A stretch of 64,000 nucleotides of DNA from CBDCGJ01 sp965216645 (GTDB lineage Bacteria; Pseudomonadota; Alphaproteobacteria; GCA-2731375), in contig CBDCGJ010000063.1 in NCBI GenBank assembly GCA_965216645.1, forward strand, positions 1-64,000. Direction: 5' to 3'. Position 1 is the stretch's first letter, and each line of letters opens with the position of its first letter. This document shows, in pieces, positions 36,741-46,090 of this stretch. Made by a program: the position numbers and the translations under genes. The notes beneath the pieces are model-generated. The model searched no databases, was not told the DNA's origin, and worked only from the letters and a program-made list of their open reading frames with translations.

Positions 36741-37624
36741 GCGAGGACGAACCTCGGAAGAAAGGGCTCGGCCGCGGTCTTTCGGCCCTTCTGCAGGACG
36801 ATGTGGAGGATGTCGCCACCATCGACCGCATGCGCGATGCGCGTGAGGTGCCGATCTATCTACTGAGCCCGAATCGATTCCAGCCGCGGCAGGATTTCGA
36901 CCCGGATGAAATGGCGGAACTCGCTGATTCCATTCGACAAAAAGGCATTCTCATGCCGATCCTGGTGCGCCGCCGCCAGGACGAGGGAGACGAGGAAGGT
37001 TTCGAAATCATCGCTGGCGAACGGCGTTGGCGGGCGGCCCAGATGGCGCAATTGCACGACGTGCCGATCTTGGTCCGCGACATGTCGGATACCGAGGCGC
37101 TGGAAACCGCGATCATCGAAAATGTCCAGCGGCAGGACTTGAACCCGATCGAGGAGGCCAACGGTTACAATCGCTTGATCCTGGATTTCGGCCACACTCA
37201 GGCCGAAGTCGCCAAAATGGTCGGTAAAAGCCGCTCTCATGTGGCCAATTTGGTGCGGCTGCTCCATTTGCCGGTGCAGGTACAGACTTTGCTTGAAGGT
37301 GGGCAGCTTTCGGCCGGCCATGCCCGTAGCTTGATCGCGGCCGAAAATCCGATCGCCATGGCCGACGAAATCCTGCAACGCGGCCTGAACGTACGCGGCA
37401 CCGAAGAGCTGACCAAACCGGACCGCGCCCCCACCCCGACACGCGCGCCGGCGCCCGCGGAAAAGGACCCCAATATTCGGGAACTGGAGCAACAGCTGTC
37501 CGAAAAATTGGGTCTGAAAGTCGCCATCAATCATAAAGGCGACGGCGGCGAGGTACGGATCGTCTACCGCAGTCTGGAACAATTCGACGATGTTCTGGCG
37601 CGCCTGCGGCAGCATCCGGGGTAG
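36737..37624 (+). CDS. parB: Chromosome-partitioning CTPase ParB
   Basis: 295 aa. The N-terminus RKKGLGRGLSALLQDD interacts with ParA. LSPNRFQPRQDFDPDEMAELADSIRQKGILMPILVRR and GERRWRAAQMA form the CTP-binding domain, and YNRLILDFGHTQAEVAKMVGKSRSHVANLVRLLHLP is the parS-binding HTH. A C-terminal dimerisation domain follows a Pro-rich linker (~residues 225-245). It binds the two parS sites 3.4 kb upstream. Confidence 0.97.
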   Translation: MSEDEPRKKGLGRGLSALLQDDVEDVATIDRMRDAREVPIYLLSPNRFQPRQDFDPDEMAELADSIRQKGILMPILVRRRQDEGDEEGFEIIAGERRWRAAQMAQLHDVPILVRDMSDTEALETAIIENVQRQDLNPIEEANGYNRLILDFGHTQAEVAKMVGKSRSHVANLVRLLHLPVQVQTLLEGGQLSAGHARSLIAAENPIAMADEILQRGLNVRGTEELTKPDRAPTPTRAPAPAEKDPNIRELEQQLSEKLGLKVAINHKGDGGEVRIVYRSLEQFDDVLARLRQHPG

Positions 37625-37642
37625 GATGGCCGGATTGCCGGC

Positions 37643-37664
37643 AGCAGGCCGCTGCTACTTTTCC
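37643..37664 (+). terminator. Weak hairpin after parB
   Basis: AGCAG-GCCG-CTGCT (37643-37656) followed by ACTTTTCC lies 19 bp past the parB stop. The stem is only five pairs, so this is a tentative terminator. Confidence 0.4.
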
Positions 37665-37816
37665 GGGAAAAACTTCCGAAAACCCGGAAAAATTGGGTTC
37701 AGCCAATACCCGAACCTTCCGCCGTTATCGCGGCATCAAATTCCAGGATCTGCAAAACCGGCCCTTTCGGGAGTCCGTTAATTCTATCCAACAAATCGAG
37801 CGGTTCTATCACCATA

Positions 37817-38601
37817 TTAGGTCATGGACTCATAATGGCGCAGCCAAATTCGGGTTGATGCCAGTTTGACCATGGCGAGATAGTTTGCGCCGAGTTTTTC
37901 GAAGCGCGTGGCGATACGGCGGAAGTGTTTGATCTTGTTGAAGAAACGCTCGACTTTGTTGCGCTGCTTGTAGAGCGCTTTGGAAAAGCAATGGTTTTTC
38001 TTGCGGTTCGATTTATCCGGAATATTGGGCGCGACGCCCTGGGCCTCGATCTGCGCCCGCACCCAATCCGCGTCATAGGCCTTATCGCCGAGCAGTACGC
38101 CGCCCGCCGTAAGCTCGCTCAGCAATATGCCGGCGCCGAAGAGGTCGTGGCGCTGGCCCGGGCTGAGGACGAACTTGATCGGCAGACCCCGGGCATCGGT
38201 CAGGGCATGCAGCTTGGTGCTCAATCCGCCTCGGGAACGGCCCATACAATGAATTGCGTCGCTTTTTTTACGTTCGCCGCATGTTGATGCACCCGCACCA
38301 CGGAGCTGTCGATCATCTGGATATCGCCGTCATAGGCGTCGCTGACCGCGTCCATCAAGCGGTCCCAGACGCCAGCCTTGCGCCAGCGGTTGAAGCGGTT
38401 GTAACAGGTCGTGTAAGGGCCGTAGCGTTCCGGCAGATCGCGCCACGGCGCGCCCGAGCGCAGCACCCAGAAGATCCCGTTCAAGACCCGCCGGTCGTCA
38501 ACCCGCGGCACCCCGCGCGGCTTGTTCGGCAACAAAGGTTCAATCACCGACCATTCGAAATCGGTCAAATCGTAACGCCCACCCATACCCAGACTCCTCA
38601 C
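37817..38601 (-). CDS. IS5-family (IS427-like) transposase made by -1 frameshifting
   Basis: OrfA (38601 to 38221) begins MRSLGMGGRYDLTDFEWSVIEPLLP and carries RSGAPWRDLPERYGPYTTCYNRFNRW. OrfB carries MGRSRGGLSTKLHALTDARGLPIKFVLSPGQRHD and the C-terminal DKAYDADWVRAQIEAQGV...KALYKQRNKVERFFNKIKHFRRIATRFEK with the DDE-type Y-(2)-R-(3)-E-(6)-K signature. At the slippery run of seven A (complement of 38263-38269), a -1 shift turns NVKKATQF into VKKSDAIHCMGRSRGGL, the family sequence. Unlike the other frameshifts in the window, this one is probably programmed. Confidence 0.9.
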
Positions 38602-38668
38602 AAAACAACATGGAATCTTGAATCACATCCGAGCGGGGAGGGAAAGAGGTTTTATGGGTACATGACCT
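37819..38668 (-). mobile_element. IS5-family insertion sequence, about 850 bp
   Basis: Imperfect 17-bp terminal inverted repeats, 15 of 17 matching: AGGTCATGGACTCATAA at 37819-37835, and TTATGGGTACATGACCT at 38652-38668, whose complement reads AGGTCATGTACCCATAA. A TA at each side (37818-37819 and 38668-38669) may be the target duplication if the ends are set one base inward. The element sits in the convergent gap between parB and holA, so it breaks no gene. The transposase's stop codon overlaps the left end, as is common in this group. Confidence 0.85.
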
Positions 38669-39010
38669 AGTTAATCTGACCGGGTTTTTGACATCATGAC
38701 AATTCTTTGGTTTTTATAGGTTTTGGACAAAATTGAGTTCTCATATATATTTTTATCCATAAATCTCCGCTTTTGTTACAGATTTGATAAAAAATGTCAT
38801 CTTATAGGCCGCTAGTTATGGTTAAGGCGCATTCCACAAATATCAGCCTTGGACCGAAGGACAGCACCATCAAGCCGATAGTAACGCGGATGACATTTTC
38901 TTAGAGACCCGAATCAAAGCCCGTCAGACGTGGCCGCCTCACACGTTTAAAATGAATTCGTAGACCTGGGCCGGCGCTGTCCAATTTCTCGTTCGCGCCC
39001 GCCCAAAACG
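38669..39010. other. AT-rich intergenic region between the IS element and holA
   Basis: The first ~170 bp are strongly AT-rich with many stops. No gene, hairpin or repeat stands out. It is the original parB-holA convergent gap, interrupted by the IS. Confidence 0.5.
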
Positions 39011-40042
39011 CTAACGGCGCTGCCGGCGGCCGGCGGCGGCGATTTGCGTGAGGGCGCGGCGGCAGATCGCTTCGGCGGGAAATCCAGTGGTTTTGCAGTC
39101 CGCCTCGGCCTGGCGTAGGATCTCGAGGGCCCGAGCTAATCCAGCCGCCGGCCAGCGTTGCGCCTGGCGGAGAAACGCGGATTTGTCCTTGAAGAAGAGC
39201 GGCGGACGTAGCGCTTTGGCGGCCTGTTCCGCCGATCGCCCGCCGGCCATCCCAGCGCGGGTCAGGTGCAAACGATGACCGTGCCGCGTTACCGCATTCA
39301 AGACAGTGATCGGTTGAGTCTTCGCCTGCAGCAATCGCCCGAGCGTTGCCTCCAGCCGATCAAAGTCGCCGCCGAAAGCGGCGAAGGCGGCGTCGTTCAG
39401 TTGCAGACTCTCGCCTTCGTCGATCACCGCCACGGCATCTTCCAAAGTGACGTCACTCTGATTGTCCATGACGTAAAGCGCGAGTTTTTCGAGTTCCCGT
39501 CTGGCGACCTGACGGTCGTTCCCCAGTTGGCCGGCGAGATAGCCCCGCGCCCCCGGTTCGATCCCGACGCCAGCGCGGCGAAGATAGTCGGTAATAAACC
39601 GTTCCATCGACCGGCTGTCGTCCACATAACAAGGCACGGCCGCCCCGCGCGGGTGACCTTCGAACAATTTGCGCAGTTTCTCGCGGGGTCCCAGGCTGCC
39701 GACCGTGATGACCAAAAACCCATCATCCGGTACCGCTTCGGTCAACGATTGAGCGATGCCGTCAAGCATTTTGGCATTGACGTCACGTACTCTTAATAGT
39801 TTTCGCCCACCGAGCAAGGCCCGGGCCTGCATTTCGTCGGCGATCAGGGACGGTGTCTCGCGCAATCGGGCCGTGGTAATCTCCACGGGCTGATCATCGC
39901 TGTCGGGTCCCAGAATTGCTTCCGCCAAGGCCCGCGCGCGCTCTTCCACCAAACCTTGATTTTCGCCGTAGAGCAGAACACCGGCGCAATCGCTCGCCGG
40001 TGCGCGGCAGAAATTGTCAGCATTGCGGGGATCGATCTTCAT
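39011..40042 (-). CDS. holA: DNA polymerase III delta subunit
   Basis: 343 aa from the ATG at 40042 (MKIDPRNADNFCRAPASDCAGVLLYGENQGLVEERARALAEAILG); the open frame upstream lies antisense-like over lptE. GVLLYGENQGLVEERAR, DEMQARALLGGRKLLRVRDV and LPGQLGNDRQVARRELEKLALY-like segments (here YLAGQLGNDRQVARRELEKLALYV) are typical of HolA. It opens the sliding clamp within the clamp loader. Last gene of the leuS-lptE-holA operon. Confidence 0.93.
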   Translation of the reverse strand: MKIDPRNADNFCRAPASDCAGVLLYGENQGLVEERARALAEAILGPDSDDQPVEITTARLRETPSLIADEMQARALLGGRKLLRVRDVNAKMLDGIAQSLTEAVPDDGFLVITVGSLGPREKLRKLFEGHPRGAAVPCYVDDSRSMERFITDYLRRAGVGIEPGARGYLAGQLGNDRQVARRELEKLALYVMDNQSDVTLEDAVAVIDEGESLQLNDAAFAAFGGDFDRLEATLGRLLQAKTQPITVLNAVTRHGHRLHLTRAGMAGGRSAEQAAKALRPPLFFKDKSAFLRQAQRWPAAGLARALEILRQAEADCKTTGFPAEAICRRALTQIAAAGRRQRR

Positions 40043-40058
40043 CGCCGCCCCGATGCGC

Positions 40059-40565
40059 CTAGTTTTTCTCGCTGGCGAAATGGGCCGCCAAACGGGTGCG
40101 GATCTGATAGGCGAGATCCTTCGCCGCACGCTCCCGCGCGTCTCGCTCCGCCACCAAATTGGCGTATTCCGACGGGACCCGGTTATAGGCGGCGAAGGCG
40201 CGGCCTTCGCCGTTGAAGGACACTTTGCGGTCACGCATGGTTTTAAGCGTATAGGTGGTACGCAAGATCAGATTCCGGCGCGTCACACTATCGTCCAATT
40301 GGATCGCGAGATCGATCTGTTGTTCTTGAAAACTCATCTCGAGGAGATGCGAAGCCTCCTGCCCGTTACGCCATTTCATCAGTAGTAACAGTTCGTTACG
40401 GACCAACTGCGCGGTCCGGTCCGGGGCCGGCGCGATTTCGATGCCGGCAAGCGCTTGCCCGACCGGGCCGCCGCTGCGCGTGTTTTTATAAACTGGTGTA
40501 AAACCGCAAGAAGATATAGCGAGCCCAATGCCAACAACTAAAGATAGCAAATTGTATCGCATCAT
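40059..40565 (-). CDS. lptE: LPS-assembly lipoprotein LptE
   Basis: 168 aa from an ATG at 40565 (GAGG about 12 bases upstream); a start at 40577 directly follows that motif and is less likely. The signal peptide MMRYNLLSLVVGIGLAISSCGF ends in a lipobox (ISSC), so the protein is lipidated. GFTPVY after the Cys is the LptE hallmark. It plugs LptD in the outer membrane to deliver LPS. Starts 14 bp after leuS. Confidence 0.92.
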   Translation of the reverse strand: MMRYNLLSLVVGIGLAISSCGFTPVYKNTRSGGPVGQALAGIEIAPAPDRTAQLVRNELLLLMKWRNGQEASHLLEMSFQEQQIDLAIQLDDSVTRRNLILRTTYTLKTMRDRKVSFNGEGRAFAAYNRVPSEYANLVAERDARERAAKDLAYQIRTRLAAHFASEKN

Positions 40566-40579
40566 GATGGCCGTCATCC

Positions 40580-43160
40580 TCAGGCGACGATGTTCATCAG
40601 CTTATTCGGCACGAAGATGACCCGCCGTACCGCCTTGCCGGCCACCGCGTTTTCGACCGCGCCGTCGGCAAAGGCCAATTCGCGGACTTCGTCCTCGTCG
40701 CAATCCCGTGCCACGGATAGCCGCGCCCGCAATTTGCCGTTCACCTGCACCACGAGCGTGATGGTCTCGTCGACCAAAAGCGCCGCTTCGACATCCGGCC
40801 ACGGCTGTTGCACCAGCATCGTCGTGTGACCCAATCGCTGCCAAATCTCCTCGGCCAGATGCGGCACCATCGGTGCGGCCATTTGCGCTGTTATTTCAAG
40901 GGCTTCGCGAAGTGCCCAGCGGTCGTCGTCGGTATCGGCTTTGAATTGGCCAAGACTGTTGGCCAGCTCATGGATCCGCGCCACGGCGACATTGAAATGA
41001 AACCGATCGATGCTGTCGCCGACCGACTGCAAGATCTTGTGGACCGTGCCGCGAAGAGCCTGGGCATTGTCGCCGAAGTCCGCCGGTTTGGCGGTTCCAA
41101 CCGCCGGCAAATCGTCCACCGCCGTATCGACCAGGCGCCAGAGGCGTTGCATGAAGCGCCAGGCGCCCTCGGCGCCGGCATCGGTCCATTCCAGATCCTT
41201 GTCCGGCGGGCTGTCGGAGAGCATGAACCAACGGGCCGTATCGGCTCCGTAACGTTCTATGATATCCTCCGGATCGACGACATTTTTCAATGACTTCGAC
41301 ATCTTTTCGGAGCGTCCGAGGGTCACTGGCGTGCCATCGGAAATCCGTCGCAAACCACCATTGTCGTCGGTATCCACATCCTCCGGGAACAGCCAATTGC
41401 CGTCCTCGCCCCGATAGGTCTGGTGACAAACCATACCTTGAGTGAAGAGACCGGCAAACGGCTCCTTCACCGAAATATGGCCGGTCGCCTTCAACGCGCG
41501 GGTGAAGAAGCGGGAATATAACAGATGCAAGATCGCATGCTCGACGCCGCCGATATATTGATCGACCGGCATCCAATAGTCGACCGCGTCCTGTCTAGGG
41601 GTTTATCGGTCACGCCGGGACTACAGAAGCGGGCGAAATACCAGGACGAATCGACGAAGGTGTCGAACGTATCGGTTTCCCGCCGCGCCGCCTTGCCGCA
41701 GTTGGGGCAATCCACATGCCGCCAGGTCGGGTGCCGGTCCAGCGGATTGCCCGGCGCGTCGAACTCGACATCTTCCGGCAATTTCACCGGCAACGCGGAC
41801 CGTGGGACCGGCACGGCGCCGCAATCGCCGCAATGAATGACCGGCACGGGGCATCCCCAATAGCGTTGCCGGGAGGCGCCCCAATCCCGCAGGCGGTAGG
41901 TGGTCTCGACCCGCGCCGAACCCGCCGGACGTCGCCTTTTCGGCGATCGTCCTCTTCGCCTCCTCAATGGTCATGCCATCCAGGAAGCCCGAATTGACCA
42001 TGCGGCCGGGACCGACATACGCCTCAGCCTCAATCTCAAAATCCGCGGGATCGACATCGCCCGGTGCGACCACGGGAATGACGTCGAGGCCATATTTGCG
42101 GGCAAAGTCCAAATCCCGCTGATCATGTCCCGGACAGCCGAAAATCGCACCGGTGCCATACTCCATCAGGGACGAAATTGGCGATATAGACCGGCAGGGT
42201 TTTGCCGTCGATAAAGGGATGGCCCACTTTCATTCCGGTATCGAAACCAAGCTTCTCAGCTTTCTCGATTGCCTCCTCCGAGGTGCCGAGACTGCGGCAT
42301 TGGGCGATAAACTCCCGCGCGTCCGAATTGTCTTCGGCCAACGCCAAGGCAATCGGATGGTCCGCGGACAAGGCCAGGAAGCTGGCGCCGAAAATGGTGT
42401 CATGCCGGGTCGTGAAGACCTCGATTTGCCGGTCCCGGCTATCGCTGTCGACCACTTGAAAGCGCAAACGCGCGCCGTCGGAGCGGCCGATCCAGTTCTG
42501 CTGCATCAAGCGGACCTTGTCCGGCCAGCGGTCCAGCTTGTCCAGCTCCGCTAACAAGTCCTCGGCATAGTCGGTGATTTTGAAGAACCATTGCGCCTGC
42601 TGTTTCCGTTCCACCGGCACGCCGGACCGCCAGCCCTTGCCGTCGATCACCTGCTCGTTCGCCAAAACCGTATTTTCCACCGGGTCCCAATTGACCCAGG
42701 ACAGTTTCTGATAGGCCAATCCGGCCTCAAGAAAATCCAGAAACAGGCGCTGTTGGTGGACGTAGTATTCCGGATCGCAGGTGGCGAACTCCCGGCTCCA
42801 ATCCCAAGATAGCCCCATGGACTGCAGCTGTGCCCGCATGGCGGCGATGTTTTCATGGGTCCATTTCGCCGGATGCACCTTGTTTTCCAGCGCCGCATTC
42901 TCCGCAGGCAAACCGAAGGCGTCCCACCCGATCGGATGCAGCACGTTGAAGCCCCGCGCCTTCTTATAGCGGGCAACGACGTCGCCTAGTGTATAGTTTC
43001 GGACATGGCCCATATGAATTCGGCCAGAGGGATAGGGGAACATTTCGAGGACGTAATATTTTTCGCCCGGCGCCGATTCGTCGGCGCGAAACACGTTAGC
43101 GTCGGCCCAGGCATCTTGCCATTTAGCTTCGACCTCGCGGGTATTGTATCTGCTCATCAT
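40580..43160 (-). CDS. leuS: Leucyl-tRNA synthetase, three frameshifts
   Basis: 859 aa after correction. MSRYNTREVEAKWQDAWADANVF...LEMFPYPSGRIHMGHVRNYTLGDVVARYKKARGFNVLHPIGWDAFGLPAENAA gives the HIGH region (HMGH), and KMSKSLKNVVDPEDIIERYGADTARWFMLSDSPPDKDLEWTDAG gives the KMSKS loop. Frames change at 42169-42171 (one extra base), about 41921-41923 (one extra base) and 41589/41590 (one missing base). These restore ANFVLMEYGTGAIFGCPGHDQRD, ETTYRLRDWGASRQRYWGCPVPVIHC and DAVDYWMPVDQYIGGVEHAILHLLYSRFF. It charges tRNA-Leu and is essential. Confidence 0.96.
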
Positions 43161-43266
43161 AAACGTCCTATAGAGGACCGCGGTCGCGGCCGCTCAACTA
43201 TCGCCGTTGCGGCGTTTTTTCGCAACCGGCGGTCTAATCTCGCGTAAATCCAAAGAAATGTAGCCG

Positions 43267-43821
43267 TTATTCTCCGAGCGCGGCGACCCGGAGTTGACGC
43301 GCCCGATGCAGAATGGCGTTTTCGAGCTGCCGGGCGGTGGCGTCGGTGACCGTCGAATCGACCCAACTGTCGGTCTTTTTCTCTTGACGGAAAACCGCCA
43401 CTTTCAAGCCATCGGCCCGAAGCCGCCGATCAAGAATATAAACCGTCATCTTAAACCGCTCATCCGGCGATTCGGGCGGACTGTACCAGTCCGTGATAAT
43501 AACGCCGCCAAAGGGATCGGCGGAAGTCAACGGCATGAAGGATAGGGTGTCCAAACTGGCCCGCCACAAAAAGGCGTTGACGCCGATACCGCCGCCGCCA
43601 CCGCTGTCGTCGCCATCGCTGTTGAACGCCTCGAGAAAATTGATTCCCCCGGGACCGAAAATGGTTTCCCGTTCGCCACCCGGATTGGGGATGGCATGGC
43701 GGCCTTCCGAACGCGGATAACTTTGCTGCTCGTCGGCGCCCGAACAGCCGGCTGCAAGCGCAAAGCCGCCAACAACCAATAAAGACGCAAAGACCCGAGA
43801 GATTTGTCTAGCCGCTGTCAT
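43267..43821 (-). CDS. DUF3576 lipoprotein
   Basis: 184 aa from the ATG at 43821. The signal peptide ends in a lipobox (MTAARQISRVFASLLVVGGFALAAGCSG). IGVNAFLWRASLDTLSFMPLTSADPFGGVIITDWYSPPESPDERFKMTVYIL is the highly conserved DUF3576 core. The family is restricted mainly to alphaproteobacteria and regularly precedes leuS, as here (106 bp). Probably an envelope lipoprotein. Role unknown. Confidence 0.92.
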   Translation of the reverse strand: MTAARQISRVFASLLVVGGFALAAGCSGADEQQSYPRSEGRHAIPNPGGERETIFGPGGINFLEAFNSDGDDSGGGGGIGVNAFLWRASLDTLSFMPLTSADPFGGVIITDWYSPPESPDERFKMTVYILDRRLRADGLKVAVFRQEKKTDSWVDSTVTDATARQLENAILHRARQLRVAALGE

Positions 43822-43961
43822 TGAACCGGTTCTCCCAATTAAATTAAGTCGCGCGTCGATTCGCGTCGGAAATCGCTTTGTCCACCGGAATTGTGGCAAG
43901 GTTATGCCGCAAAATCGAAAAAATTCCTACTAAAATCATCGCCGGATCGGCCGGTCGCGGA

Positions 43962-44579
43962 TCAGGGGGCTTTCTGGAAGAAAAACAGCTGCACCAGGCG
44001 ACCGTTTTCCAGGCTATCGCCGAATGAAGGACCGGCCGTATGCCAAAACCACGGGCGAATGAGGATAAGCCGGTTGAAACGCATCGGCACGCGCATGGTA
44101 TGTTCCCATTTCGACATGTCGTTGCTGTCCCGCTGGATGATCTCGTCCGACCATTGCCAACCGTTTTCGGCGCCATATTTCTCCGCTTCGCCGGGAAAAA
44201 TCGGCGCCCGGTCGGTATCCGTCTCGATATGCCGATAGAAATCCGTCCCGCCCTGGCAATGTTCGGGGGCGGTTAAATAGAGGATACCCGACCAATAGAC
44301 CGTCCGGTCGAGATGAACCGTGTACTTCCGGTCGACATCGTCCGCGGCCAGCGAACTGCGCACGAAACCATGATAGTCCTGGGTGCTGCCGACCACTTTC
44401 TCCTGCACCAACTGAGAGACAATGTCGTCGATGCCATCGACCAGCAGCCGCTTGTTGGAGTTACGGCCCGGAAAATTCGGTTTCTTCTTCGGTTCGGGAT
44501 AATCGAAGCCAAGGGCGAAGTTCCGGATCGCATGGGGATCCTCATAAAAGTCGTCAACGACAAGGACGGAATAGTGCAT
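43962..44579 (-). CDS. DUF6445-type, 2-oxoglutarate oxygenase-like protein
   Basis: 205 aa starting MHYSVLVVDDFYEDPHAIRNFALGFDYPEP. The fold-like features are FYEDP near the N-terminus, TVHLDRTVYWSGILYLTAPEHCQGGTDFYRH in the middle and NRLILIRPWFWHTAGPSFG near the C-terminus. These resemble the iron-binding HxD...H layout of 2OG-Fe(II) oxygenases, with H-L-D and W-H-T as candidate ligands. No signal peptide. The assignment to DUF6445 is from memory of family features. Substrate unknown. Confidence 0.7.
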   Translation of the reverse strand: MHYSVLVVDDFYEDPHAIRNFALGFDYPEPKKKPNFPGRNSNKRLLVDGIDDIVSQLVQEKVVGSTQDYHGFVRSSLAADDVDRKYTVHLDRTVYWSGILYLTAPEHCQGGTDFYRHIETDTDRAPIFPGEAEKYGAENGWQWSDEIIQRDSNDMSKWEHTMRVPMRFNRLILIRPWFWHTAGPSFGDSLENGRLVQLFFFQKAP

Positions 44580-44941
44580 GGGTTCTCATCCGCGATCCGC
44601 GATTGGCGGGGAAAATCGCACCGGTCGGCGTGCATTCCTTGCAACAATAGCGGCCGGCGCCGGTTGCGCAAGTCGAATTCGCCGCGGCTCGGCAGTCGAA
44701 TAAGGCAGGTATTCCGGCGTTTCCGCTCGCAATTGCAACAACCTGAAACATTTTGTTGCGATTCCGCCACAGTGCGCGTTCTTTGACACATCCATGAGAC
44801 TGCGCGGCTTGCAATTACAGGCCGTTCCAGGCTCTATGTGCCTGGGTTTAGGACGCCCGTTGCCCGCCAAGCGTATGAGTATCCGGCGGGATTGTTGAGT
44901 AAAAGGTTGTTACGTACCAACTTCTATGAGGGGTTTGGCTT
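44580..44941. promoter_or_regulatory. Long 5' region upstream of the porin gene
   Basis: A 362-bp gap without a supported gene between divergent genes. The last 70 bp are less GC-rich and hold the porin ribosome binding site (GAGGGG at 44927-44932). Such long leaders are typical of regulated porins, but no specific operator was identified. Confidence 0.4.
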
Positions 44942-46012
44942 ATGAAAAAGCTGCTTTATGGAACCACGGCACTCGTCGCCGCCGGCATGATCGGCACCGG
45001 CGCCCAGGCCGCGGACAAAATCAAGATGGGTGTCGGTGGTTATTTCCAGACATCTTTGGCGTATGGTAGTCAGGATGACGACGCTGGCCGTCGGAATCAC
45101 AAGCTGGCGCGCGAAGGTGAAATCATCTTCAACGGTTCGACCACGTTGGATAATGGCATCCAGGTCGGCGTTCAGGTTCAGCTCGAAGCTGAGACCTGTG
45201 AGGACCAAATCGACGAAACCTTTATGTGGATTTCGGGCGCGTTTGGTCGGGTGAACTTGGGTTCGGAAAACTCCGCGCCGTATCTGATGGGCTACGCCTC
45301 TCCGGCGCCGTCCCACTGGTCGCACGGTCTGAATTCTCCGAACTTCAGCCACACCCGTCTGTTCCTGTCTTCGGTCATTACCCTGTCCGGCGACTCGGAA
45401 AAGATCACATACTTCACACCGCGTTTCGCCGGCTTCCAGTTGGGTGTCTCCTACACGCCTGACAACAACGAAGCGAACCGCACCGTGGTGTTCGGTAACC
45501 ACGGTTCCTACTCTGGCTTCCCGAGCGATGAAGATGGCGGCGAATGGTCCGAACTCTTCGCCGTTGGCGCCAACTACGTCAACAAATTCGGTGACGTAAG
45601 CGTAGCGGTTTCGGGTGGTTATGAGCGTGGTAAGCTCGAAGCCGTTTCCGGAAGCGCGACGGACGATCGCACCCAGTGGAATGCCGGTGCCCGCATCGGG
45701 TTCGCCGGATTCACCGTTGGTGGCGCGTATCGTAACGACGATCGCGGCACCGATGACAACGATCGTAAAGACTGGAATCTCGGCGTCCGCTATGCGTCGG
45801 GTCCGTGGGGCGTGGGTATCCAATACGCTCAAACGGAAACCGATGGTCTGGACGGCAAGATCGAAGCCTGGGAAATCGGCGGCAGCTATGCCTTCGGTCC
45901 TGGCATGCTGGTTGTTGCCGGCGTGCAGTTCTGGGACAACGATCAGGAGGGGTCCACGACCTCTACAGACAAGTCTACGATTGTCTTCTTGGGTACGCAC
46001 GTCGCGTTCTAG
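44942..46012 (+). CDS. Outer-membrane porin
   Basis: 356 aa. The signal peptide MKKLLYGTTALVAAGMIGTGAQA is followed by alternating beta-strand segments. VGGYFQTSLAYGSQDDD at the start, a conserved LAREGEIIFNGSTTLDNGIQVGVQVQLEAE strand pair and GAFGRVNLGSENSAPYLM match Gram-negative porins of the alphaproteobacterial type. The terminal residue is Phe (GTHVAF), the Bam recognition signal. The gene has a more even, optimised codon use and its own terminator, consistent with high expression. Trimeric diffusion pore. Confidence 0.95.
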   Translation: MKKLLYGTTALVAAGMIGTGAQAADKIKMGVGGYFQTSLAYGSQDDDAGRRNHKLAREGEIIFNGSTTLDNGIQVGVQVQLEAETCEDQIDETFMWISGAFGRVNLGSENSAPYLMGYASPAPSHWSHGLNSPNFSHTRLFLSSVITLSGDSEKITYFTPRFAGFQLGVSYTPDNNEANRTVVFGNHGSYSGFPSDEDGGEWSELFAVGANYVNKFGDVSVAVSGGYERGKLEAVSGSATDDRTQWNAGARIGFAGFTVGGAYRNDDRGTDDNDRKDWNLGVRYASGPWGVGIQYAQTETDGLDGKIEAWEIGGSYAFGPGMLVVAGVQFWDNDQEGSTTSTDKSTIVFLGTHVAF

Positions 46013-46035
46013 TCGACGCGCACGTATTCATGTCA

Positions 46036-46065
46036 GGGGCGGCCCATGGGTCGCCCCTTTCATTT
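46036..46065 (+). terminator. Rho-independent terminator of the porin gene
   Basis: GGGGCGGCCC-ATG-GGTCGCCCC (46036-46057) forms an imperfect 9-10 bp GC stem followed by TTTCATTTT. It lies 24 bp past the stop codon and may also serve the convergent GT9 gene. Confidence 0.75.
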
Positions 46066-46090
46066 TGGGGATGGTTGTATTCGCAAACCG

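Noticed and set aside
37817..38601. Frameshifted transposase counted as a sequencing error
   Set aside because: Unlike the others it occurs at an A7 slippery run typical of IS5/IS427-type programmed -1 frameshifting, so it is treated as genuine.
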